5,467 bases of DNA, from assembly GCA_030425745.1 (NCBI GenBank), contig JAUHZW010000147.1, positions 1-5,467 on the forward strand, read 5' to 3'. Position 1 is the stretch's first letter. The number at the start of each line of letters is the position of its first letter. Made by a program: the position numbers and the translations under genes. The notes beneath the pieces are model-generated. The model saw nothing but the letters and a program-made list of their open reading frames with translations, was not told the origin of the DNA and did not search any database. The DNA comes from Actinomycetes bacterium. GTDB taxonomy: Bacteria; Actinomycetota; Actinomycetes; S36-B12. Positions 1 through 5,467 of this stretch are shown here, one piece after another.

Positions 1-883
1 CTCGAAAGTCCACGCGCCGCCCGGGTCGGACCTCGTTGCCCCACACCTGCGGAGCGCCGAACGTGCCGATGACGGCCGCGTCAACGATCTCGTAGTCGTT
101 CTCCCCACGGGGCTGACGCAGCATCGGGGTGAGGTGCATGGCCACGTCGTCAGCGCACAGACGAACGGCCTTGGCGAGCCGTGTTCGCTGCGCTGCATCC
201 GCCGCATCGCTGCGGAACGTCAGGCCGACAGCGGCCACCGGCTCGTCGTCGTGCACCACCACCGCAGCGACAGACGCATATCCGTCCGAGATGAAGCCGT
301 CCTCCTCCGCGTAGCCCTGACGTCTCTCCTGCACCAGTACGGAATTGAGCGCCGAGAGGGACTGCGGGCCGCGGCCTGTTCGGTCGACGAAGGCGCCGCG
401 GGCCGACAGCTGGGCGCGCACCTGCGGACGCGGCAGCAGGGCCAGCACCGCGCGCCCGGAGGCCGTGAGCGCCGCCGGCAGGCGCACACCGACCTCCGTC
501 ACCGTGGTCACGAGCTGCTCGGACTGCTCCTTGAGCAGGTAGACGGTCTCGTGCCCCTGCACCACACCGAGGTGCGCGACGACCGGGATAGGTGCGGTGG
601 TGACGAGCCGCCGCAGCAGCGGCTGGGCCACCTGCTCGATGGGGTCGCGGCGAAGGAAGGCCGAGCCGACCTCGAAGGCGGTCAGGCCGAGGGTCCAGCG
701 CTGTTCGTCGGGCAGGTGCGTGACGAAGCCGCGATCCGCGAGGACCTCAAGCAGTTGATACACCGATGAGCGGGGGATCCCCAGGTCTCGCGCGAGGCCA
801 GCGGCCGTCACCGGCCCCGATGCAGCAGCAAGGGCCTGAAGGATCGAGAGCGTGCGCTCGGCCGCGGGTATTCGGACTGTCAT
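1..883 (-). CDS. hutR: IclR-family transcriptional regulator, HutR-like, 3' end outside the window
   Basis: Partial gene: 294 codons run open from the ATG at 883-881 to the window edge. It is a predicted cytoplasmic DNA-binding repressor or activator of the divergent hut genes. Residues 5-60 form an IclR-type winged helix-turn-helix (AERTLSILQAL, then AAGLARDLGIPRSSVYQLLE at about 27-46, then the wing RGFVTHL). Residues from about 72 to 255 match the IclR effector-binding domain, with typical segments such as RLPAALTASGRAVLA (134-148), QERRQGYAEEDGF (185-197) and AAVGLTFR (217-224). The start is supported by GGAGG five bases upstream. An in-frame GTG seven codons earlier (904-902) is the only alternative, because an in-frame TGA precedes it. 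The frame continues at least 38 residues past the usual IclR end (about 256) with coding-like GC3. The role as HutR is inferred from divergent placement beside hutU and the operator between them; the family call is firm. Confidence 0.88.
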   Translation of the reverse strand, partial: MTVRIPAAERTLSILQALAAASGPVTAAGLARDLGIPRSSVYQLLEVLADRGFVTHLPDEQRWTLGLTAFEVGSAFLRRDPIEQVAQPLLRRLVTTAPIPVVAHLGVVQGHETVYLLKEQSEQLVTTVTEVGVRLPAALTASGRAVLALLPRPQVRAQLSARGAFVDRTGRGPQSLSALNSVLVQERRQGYAEEDGFISDGYASVAAVVVHDDEPVAAVGLTFRSDAADAAQRTRLAKAVRLCADDVAMHLTPMLRQPRGENDYEIVDAAVIGTFGAPQVWGNEVRPGRRVDFR

Positions 884-888
884 CGTCG

Positions 889-893
889 CCTCC
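889..893 (-). promoter_or_regulatory. Shine-Dalgarno site of the IclR regulator
   Basis: On the minus strand this reads GGAGG, a full match to the anti-Shine-Dalgarno sequence, five bases before the ATG at 883-881. It decides the start in favour of that ATG over the in-frame GTG at 904-902, which has only a weak GAG upstream. Confidence 0.8.
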
Positions 894-914
894 GGCCGTT
901 CCACCGCTCATCGG

Positions 915-936
915 AGTGTCTGGTATCCCAGACACT
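915..936. promoter_or_regulatory. Perfect inverted repeat, probable HutR operator
   Basis: The arms AGTGTCTGG (915-923) and CCAGACACT (928-936) are perfect reverse complements around a 4-base spacer TATC. The core at 919-932, TCTGGTATCCCAGA, agrees at 12 of 14 positions with the HutR motif TCTGwwATwCCAGA that I recall for the IclR-type HutR of Corynebacterium resistens (from memory, not checked). The two mismatches fall at degenerate w positions. The site lies 31 bp from the regulator's ATG and 43 bp from the hutU ATG, so one site could control both directions. There is no T-run, and two divergent genes flank it, so it is not a terminator. Confidence 0.8.
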
Positions 937-941
937 ATCCG

Positions 942-972
942 CGAGTGGTCACTTCCCGTTCGAGTGGTCACT
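942..972. repeat. Two 12-bp direct repeats before hutU
   Basis: CGAGTGGTCACT occurs at 942-953 and again at 961-972, a 19-bp period with a 7-bp spacer. Each copy contains a small dyad, AGTG-GT-CACT, extended to GAGTG-GT-CACTC in the second copy. The outer AGTG and CACT tetramers also end the arms of the nearby operator. The repeats fill most of the space between operator and hutU start, so they may be a second regulator site or overlap the promoter. No binding protein can be named. Confidence 0.6.
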
Positions 973-979
973 CGGTTCC

Positions 980-2665
980 ATGAGCACCATGACGACGATC
1001 TCCGGCCCCCGCCCCGTCCGTGCTGCCCGCGGCACCACCCTCACCGCCCAGGGCTGGCAGCAGGAGGCCGCCCTGCGCATGCTCATGAACAACCTCGATC
1101 CCGAGGTCGCCGAGCACCCTGACGAGCTCGTCGTCTACGGCGGCACCGGCAAGGCCGCGCGCGACTGGAACTCCTTCGACGCCATGGTGCGCACGCTCAC
1201 CACGCTGAAGGACGACGAGACGATGCTCGTGCAGTCCGGCCGACCCGTCGGCGTCTTCCGCACCCACGAGTGGGCGCCCCGCGTGCTGCTCGCCAACTCC
1301 AACCTTGTCGGCGACTGGGCCACCTGGCCGGAGTTCCGGCGTCTCGAGCACCTCGGCCTGACGATGTACGGCCAGATGACGGCCGGCTCGTGGATCTACA
1401 TCGGCACGCAGGGCATCCTGCAGGGCACCTACGAGACATTTGCCGCGGTGGCGGCGAAGCGGTTCGGCGGCACTCTCTCCGGGACGCTGACCGTGACTGC
1501 CGGCGCCGGTGGCATGGGCGGTGCCCAGCCGCTGGCCGTCACCATGAATGACGGTACGTGTCTCATCATCGACATCGATCCCACGCGACTGCAGCGCCGC
1601 GTCGAGACGCGCTACCTCGATGAGATCGCGCACGACCTGGACGACGCCATCGTTCGCGTCACGCGCTACAAGCGCGAGCACAAGGCACTCTCGGTCGGCC
1701 TCGTCGGCAATGCGGCGACGATCCTGCCCGAGCTCCTGCGTCGCGGGGTCGAGGTCGACATCGTCACCGACCAGACCTCCGCACACGATCCGCTGTACTA
1801 CATCCCCGAGGGCATCGATCTCGCCGATGCACGTGAGTACGCGGACAAGAAGCCCGACGAGTTCACCGACCGCGCCCAGGCCTCGATGGCCAAGCACGTG
1901 GAGGCGATGGTCGATTTCATGGACGCCGGCGCCGAGGTGTTCGACTACGGCAACTCCATCCGCGACGAGGCGCGCAAGGGCGGCTACGGCCGCGCCTTCG
2001 AGTTCCCCGGATTCATCCCCGCCTACATCCGCCCGCTGTTCTGCGAGGGCAAGGGCCCGTTCCGGTGGGCCGCGCTCTCCGGTGACCCGAAGGACATCGC
2101 CCGCACCGATCGGGCCGTGCTCGATCTCTTCCCGGAGAACGACCACCTGCGTCGCTGGATCACGATGGCGCAGGAGCGGGTCGCCTTCCAAGGCCTGCCC
2201 GCGCGCATCTGCTGGCTCGGCTACGGCGAGCGCGACCGGGCCGGCGAGGCCTTCAACGACCTCGTCGCCCGCGGCGAGGTCAGCGCCCCGATCGTCATCG
2301 GCCGCGACCACCTCGACTGCGGCTCCGTCGCGTCGCCCTACCGAGAGACCGAGGCGATGATCGACGGCTCCGATGCCATCGCCGACTGGCCGCTGCTCAA
2401 CGCCATGCTCAACATCTCCTCCGGCGCCTCGTGGGTGTCCCTGCACCACGGCGGCGGCGTCGGCATGGGCCGCTCGATCCATGCCGGTCAGGTGAGCGTC
2501 GCAGACGGCACACCGCTCGCCGCGGAGAAGCTCAATCGGGTGCTCACCAATGATCCGGGCATGGGCGTCATCCGACACTGCGATGCCGGGTATGACGAGG
2601 CCCTCGAGGTCGCCGACGAGCGCGGGGTGCGTGTGCCGATGCGCGAGACGGCCGACGCGCAGTAG
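980..2665 (+). CDS. hutU: Urocanate hydratase (urocanase)
   Basis: Cytoplasmic enzyme of histidine degradation that adds water to urocanate to give 4-imidazolone-5-propionate, using tightly bound NAD+ as an electrophile (EC 4.2.1.49). The 561 residues match the family length (about 550-560) and align end to end with HutU as I remember it from Bacillus. Landmarks are NNLDPEVAE (37-45), YGGTGKAARDW (53-63), QMTAGSWIYIGTQGILQGTY (132-151), the glycine-rich nucleotide-binding stretch GAGGMGGAQP (175-184), DQTSAHDP (264-271), FCEGKGPFRWAALSGDP (354-370), the active-site segment ICWLGYGER with Cys411 (410-418; the counterpart of Cys410 in Pseudomonas putida), GRDHLDCGSVASP (441-453) and HHGGGVGMG (489-497). 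It is the first gene of the operon. The start is ATG 980 or possibly ATG 989; neither has a clear Shine-Dalgarno sequence, so a leaderless transcript is possible. The enzyme appears intact. Confidence 0.98.
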   Translation: MSTMTTISGPRPVRAARGTTLTAQGWQQEAALRMLMNNLDPEVAEHPDELVVYGGTGKAARDWNSFDAMVRTLTTLKDDETMLVQSGRPVGVFRTHEWAPRVLLANSNLVGDWATWPEFRRLEHLGLTMYGQMTAGSWIYIGTQGILQGTYETFAAVAAKRFGGTLSGTLTVTAGAGGMGGAQPLAVTMNDGTCLIIDIDPTRLQRRVETRYLDEIAHDLDDAIVRVTRYKREHKALSVGLVGNAATILPELLRRGVEVDIVTDQTSAHDPLYYIPEGIDLADAREYADKKPDEFTDRAQASMAKHVEAMVDFMDAGAEVFDYGNSIRDEARKGGYGRAFEFPGFIPAYIRPLFCEGKGPFRWAALSGDPKDIARTDRAVLDLFPENDHLRRWITMAQERVAFQGLPARICWLGYGERDRAGEAFNDLVARGEVSAPIVIGRDHLDCGSVASPYRETEAMIDGSDAIADWPLLNAMLNISSGASWVSLHHGGGVGMGRSIHAGQVSVADGTPLAAEKLNRVLTNDPGMGVIRHCDAGYDEALEVADERGVRVPMRETADAQ

Positions 2666-2679
2666 GGCACAGTCCATCC

Positions 2680-3849
2680 ATGACCTCCACGCTCATCACC
2701 GGAATCGGGCTGCTGTCGACGCAGTCCGAGATCGATGACGTGCGCGATGCCGCGGTCGTCCTCGACGGGGATCGCATCGCGTGGGTGGGTATCGGGAACG
2801 ACGCACCGGCGGCGGACGACCGGGTCGATGTGGGGGGCCGCGCGGTCATCCCCGGGTTCGTCGACAGCCACGCGCACCTGGTCTTCGGAGGCGAGCGCTC
2901 AGCCGAGTTCGCCGCGCGGATGTCCGGCCAGCCCTACTCCGCCGGCGGCATCCGCAGCACCGTCGCGGCGACACGGGCTGCGAGCGACGACGAGCTGCGC
3001 CAGAACGTCCACCGTCTCACCCGCGAGCTGATCAACAGCGGGAGCACAACCTTCGAGATCAAGTCCGGCTATGGCCTCACCACGCAGGACGAGTCGCGCG
3101 CCCTGCGCATCGCGCGGGAGTTCACTCCCGAGACCACCTACCTCGGAGCCCATGTCGTGGCGCCGGAGTACGCCGATGATCCAACCGGCTACGTCGACCT
3201 CGTCACCGGCGAGATGCTCGATGCCTGCGCCCCGCACGCCCGCTGGGTGGACGTGTTCTGCGACCGCGGTGCGTTCGATGCCGACCAGGCCCGCGCGATC
3301 CTGCGCGCCGGCATGAGTGCAGGCCTCGCGCCCCGGGTCCACGCCAACCAGCTGCAGCACGGGCCGGGTGTGCAGGTCGCGGTCGAGATGGGAGCGGCGT
3401 CGGCCGACCACTGCACGCATGTGGATGACGGCGACATCGCAGCACTCGCCGACTCCGGCACGGTGGCGACCCTGCTGCCGGGCGCTGAGTTCTCCACGCG
3501 CTCGCCGTATCCCGACGCCCGTCGCCTCATTGACGCAGGCGTCACGATCGCCCTCGCCACCGACTGCAACCCGGGGTCGAGCTTCACCACGAGCCTGCCG
3601 TTCTGCATCGCCGTGGCCGTCCGCGACATGCACATGACGCCCACCGAGGCGCTCACGGCCGCGACCGTCGGCGGCGCCAAGGCCCTGCGCCGCAACGACG
3701 TCGGCAGCATCAAGGTCGGGGCACGTGCCGACCTCGTCGTCCTCGATGCCCCCGATCCGATCCACCTGGCCTACCGTCCCGGAGTGGACATCATCCATCA
3801 GGTGTGGCGCGCAGGCGCGCCCGTGAGAAGGGCAGCCGATGAGCGCTGA
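2680..3849 (+). CDS. hutI: Imidazolonepropionase
   Basis: Amidohydrolase-superfamily metalloenzyme that opens the ring of 4-imidazolone-5-propionate to N-formimino-L-glutamate (EC 3.5.2.7), the third step of the pathway. It has 389 residues, slightly shorter than the usual 400-420. Metal and active-site signatures are in place: HxH in PGFVDSHAHLVFGG (His64, His66), FEIKSGYGL (125-133), GAHVV (His158), RVHANQL (His221), SADHCTH (His244) and ATDCNPGS (Asp295), inside a predicted TIM-barrel with a small beta domain made from both ends. Where Bacillus subtilis HutI, as I recall, has Glu after HAD, this protein has Gln224; Gln at this site occurs in other HutI proteins. The gene starts 14 bp after hutU with only a distant AGGG (2664-2667), suggesting translational coupling, and overlaps hutH by 11 bp at its 3' end. 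Confidence 0.97.
   Translation: MTSTLITGIGLLSTQSEIDDVRDAAVVLDGDRIAWVGIGNDAPAADDRVDVGGRAVIPGFVDSHAHLVFGGERSAEFAARMSGQPYSAGGIRSTVAATRAASDDELRQNVHRLTRELINSGSTTFEIKSGYGLTTQDESRALRIAREFTPETTYLGAHVVAPEYADDPTGYVDLVTGEMLDACAPHARWVDVFCDRGAFDADQARAILRAGMSAGLAPRVHANQLQHGPGVQVAVEMGAASADHCTHVDDGDIAALADSGTVATLLPGAEFSTRSPYPDARRLIDAGVTIALATDCNPGSSFTTSLPFCIAVAVRDMHMTPTEALTAATVGGAKALRRNDVGSIKVGARADLVVLDAPDPIHLAYRPGVDIIHQVWRAGAPVRRAADER
3825..3832 (+). promoter_or_regulatory. Shine-Dalgarno site of hutH inside hutI
   Basis: GAGAAGGG lies six bases before the hutH ATG, within the last codons of hutI. It supports ATG 3839 as the true start and the 11-bp overlap of the two genes. Confidence 0.7.
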
Positions 3850-5347
3850 CATCGTCCGGATCTCCACCTGCGGCATAACGATCGACGACGTCATCGCCGT
3901 CGCGCGTGACGGGGCCCGCGTCGAGATCACCACCGAGGCTCTCGACGCGATGGCACGCAGTCGCGCGCAGATCGAGGCCCTCGCAGCGTCCGACACCCCG
4001 GCCTACGGGGTGTCGACCGGCTTCGGCGCCCTGGCCAACACCCACATCCCGATGGAGCAGCGGGTCCAACTCCAGCGATCCCTCGTGCGGTCACATGCGG
4101 CGGGCATCGGGCCGACCGTCGAGGCCGAGGTCGTGCGCGCGCTCATGCTGCTACGCCTGAAGACCTTGTGCAGCGGTCACACGGGCGCGCGTCCGATCGT
4201 CGCGGAGACGATGGCCGCCCTGCTCAACGCACACATCACACCCGTGGTGCATGAGTTCGGGTCACTGGGCTGCAGCGGCGACCTTGCTCCGCTCGCGCAC
4301 TGCGCCCTCGTGCTCATGGGTGAGGGACGAGCCGTCGATGCCGGCGGCCTCGAGCGACCAGTGCCGGACCTCCTCGAAGCCGCGGGAATCACGCCGGTCG
4401 AACTCCACGAGAAGGAGGGCCTCGCCCTCATCAACGGCACCGACGGAATGCTCGGGATGCTCATCCTCGCGATCGCGGACCTCGAGCACCTGGCCGACGT
4501 CGCCGACCTCACGGCCGCGATGAGCGTCGAGGGGCTGCTCGGTACCGACAGCCCGTTCCGACCCGAACTGCACGAGCCCCTTCGCCCGCATCCGGGCCAG
4601 AGCGTCAGCGCCGCGAACATGTTCCGGGCACTGGCCGGTTCCGGCATCGTCGCCTCGCACAAGGAGGGTGACTCGCGCGTGCAGGACGCCTATTCCCTGC
4701 GCTGCGCCCCGCAGGTCACCGGTGGCCTGCGCGACACCATCTCCTACGCGCATTCCGTCGCCGAACGTGAACTCGCCGCGGCGATCGACAACCCGGTCGT
4801 CCTGGACGACGGCACAGTCAGCAGCAACGGCAACTTCCACGGAGCGCCCGTGGCCTACGTTCTGGACTTCCTCGCCATCCCCGCGGCCGACGTCGGCTCG
4901 ATGGCCGAGCGCCGCACCGACCGCATGCTCGACAAGGCCCGCAACCACGGCCTGCCGCCCTTTCTGGCCGATGATCCGGGCGTGGACTCCGGCCTGATGA
5001 TCGCCCAGTACACGCAGGCGGGGTTGGTCAGCGAGAACAAGCGCCTCGCTGCACCGGCCAGCGTCGATTCGATCCCGTCGTCGGCCATGCAGGAGGACCA
5101 CGTGTCCATGGGGTGGCATGCCGCGCGCAAGCTGCGCCACCTCGTCGACAACCTGCGCCGCATCCTCGCGATCGAACTCGTCACGGCTGCGCGAGCGATC
5201 GAGCTGCGAGCCCCGCTTGAGCCATCACCCGCGACCGCTCAGGTCATCACCGACCTGCGGGCCACCGTCTCCGGCCCGGGATCGGATCGCTTCCTCGCGC
5301 CGGAGTTGGAAGCAGCGGAGGAGTTCGTCAGAGACCTGCGCCCCTGA
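3839..5347 (+). CDS. hutH: Histidine ammonia-lyase (histidase)
   Basis: Cytoplasmic lyase that removes ammonia from L-histidine to give trans-urocanate (EC 4.3.1.3), the first and committed step. The 502 residues match the usual 500-515. The cofactor MIO forms from three residues of the chain; here GSLGCSGDLAPLAH (141-154) gives Cys145-Ser146-Gly147, where the common form is Ala-Ser-Gly. Other active-site residues are present: Tyr56 in YGVSTGFG, His86 in RSHAAG, Asn199 in LINGTDG, Tyr285 and Arg288 in VQDAYSLRC, Phe333 in GNFHG and Glu419 in SAMQEDHVSMG. The Cys variant is, as I recall, also found in Streptomyces histidases, so it is probably a lineage trait and not a defect. The ATG overlaps the hutI stop region, and hutH is the last gene of the unit even though it catalyses the first step. 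Nothing suggests the gene is broken; a phenylalanine or tyrosine ammonia-lyase is much less likely in this operon. Confidence 0.97.
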   Translation: MSADIVRISTCGITIDDVIAVARDGARVEITTEALDAMARSRAQIEALAASDTPAYGVSTGFGALANTHIPMEQRVQLQRSLVRSHAAGIGPTVEAEVVRALMLLRLKTLCSGHTGARPIVAETMAALLNAHITPVVHEFGSLGCSGDLAPLAHCALVLMGEGRAVDAGGLERPVPDLLEAAGITPVELHEKEGLALINGTDGMLGMLILAIADLEHLADVADLTAAMSVEGLLGTDSPFRPELHEPLRPHPGQSVSAANMFRALAGSGIVASHKEGDSRVQDAYSLRCAPQVTGGLRDTISYAHSVAERELAAAIDNPVVLDDGTVSSNGNFHGAPVAYVLDFLAIPAADVGSMAERRTDRMLDKARNHGLPPFLADDPGVDSGLMIAQYTQAGLVSENKRLAAPASVDSIPSSAMQEDHVSMGWHAARKLRHLVDNLRRILAIELVTAARAIELRAPLEPSPATAQVITDLRATVSGPGSDRFLAPELEAAEEFVRDLRP

Positions 5348-5355
5348 CTCACGTC

Positions 5356-5365
5356 CCTCCGGAGG
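5356..5365. repeat. 10-bp palindrome between hutH and the convergent gene
   Basis: CCTCCGGAGG is a perfect palindrome with no loop, in the 28-bp gap after hutH. The arms are only 5 bp and no T-run follows, so it does not qualify as an intrinsic terminator. I found no convincing terminator in the gap. Confidence 0.3.
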
Positions 5366-5375
5366 TCATGTCCTC

Positions 5376-5467
5376 TCAGATCTGCGCCATGATCTTGTGG
5401 TCCCGTCGCGAGAGGTCCCTGATCTCGTCCCACGTGAGGTGAGCAGCCTCGTCGGTGAGCCCGTCAC
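5376..5467 (-). CDS. C-terminal end of an unidentified convergent gene
   Basis: Reading leftwards from the window edge, 29 complete codons lead to a TGA at 5378-5376. They encode a tail that includes LTWDEIRDLSRRDHKIMAQI. Third positions are almost all G or C, as in the neighbouring genes, and the composition (charged, probably helical) looks like a real protein end. The start is outside the window. I do not recognise the family. The gene converges on hutH, with 28 bp between the two stop codons, so the hut unit probably ends at hutH. The fragment is short, so a chance open frame cannot be ruled out. Confidence 0.5.
   Translation of the reverse strand, partial: DGLTDEAAHLTWDEIRDLSRRDHKIMAQI

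Noticed and set aside
134..769. A 211-codon open frame on the plus strand opposite the regulator
   Set aside because: It lies antisense to a clear IclR protein and has a low-complexity Arg/His/Gly composition typical of a shadow frame.
924..941. TATCCC or TATCCG as a -10 box for hutU, or TAGTGT (minus strand, 937-932) for the regulator
   Set aside because: The plus-strand candidates lack the final T of a TANNNT box, and the minus-strand one has no -35 element at suitable spacing. I therefore annotate no promoter.
968..2677. A 569-codon open frame on the minus strand opposite hutU
   Set aside because: It mirrors hutU over its whole length. hutU is a certain gene, and its high-GC codon pattern keeps the antisense frame free of stops. 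The predicted protein is rich in Gly, Val, Ala, Asp, His and Arg with no recognisable domain.
2899..3996. A 365-codon minus-strand frame opposite hutI and the start of hutH
   Set aside because: Antisense to two well-supported enzymes, no motif, and composition as expected for a reverse reading of high-GC coding DNA.
4262..5140. A 292-codon minus-strand frame opposite hutH
   Set aside because: Same reasoning: complete overlap with a conserved enzyme and no domain features.
5348..5439. CTCACGT (5348-5354) and ACGTGAG (5433-5439) as a terminator stem
   Set aside because: The arms are about 80 bases apart with no T-run, and the second arm lies in the probable convergent gene. Chance pairing is more likely.
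5368..5442. A 24-codon plus-strand frame after hutH preceded by GGAGG
   Set aside because: GGAGG ends only two bases before the ATG, too close for normal initiation. The peptide is short, and the opposite strand reads better as coding.

Overview
The window carries a compact histidine-utilisation (hut) locus from a high-GC bacterium, almost certainly an actinobacterium. The codons are strongly biased to G or C at the third position. The protein variants are of the kind I associate with Actinobacteria: a Cys-Ser-Gly MIO triad in the histidase, HANQL in the imidazolonepropionase, and an IclR-type rather than HutC/GntR- or HutP-type regulator. The genus cannot be fixed from this sequence alone.

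Layout from left to right. The minus strand at 1-883 encodes an IclR-family regulator (HutR-like). Its 3' end lies outside the window, and it already has 294 residues at the edge, longer than usual for the family. A 96-bp divergent intergenic region (884-979) holds a perfect 9+9 bp inverted repeat at 915-936. Its core closely matches the HutR operator motif that I recall for Corynebacterium resistens. The same region has a 12-bp direct repeat just before the first structural gene. The plus strand then carries hutU (980-2665), hutI (2680-3849) and hutH (3839-5347). They are separated by 14 bp and by an 11-bp overlap, so they form one tightly packed transcription unit. After hutH comes a short gap, then what looks like the last 29 codons of an unrelated convergent minus-strand gene (5376-5467).

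The three enzymes carry out the first three steps of histidine degradation: HutH converts L-histidine to urocanate plus ammonia, HutU converts urocanate to imidazolonepropionate, and HutI converts that to N-formimino-L-glutamate. The gene order (U-I-H) is not the reaction order. The enzyme for the last step (HutG, or HutF plus its partner) and a histidine transporter are not in the window. The regulator probably binds the intergenic palindrome and controls both divergent genes.

I see no undescribed biological system. The points worth following up are the operator, the direct repeats, the lack of a clear ribosome binding site before hutU, the regulator's long C-terminus, and the Cys-Ser-Gly MIO triad.
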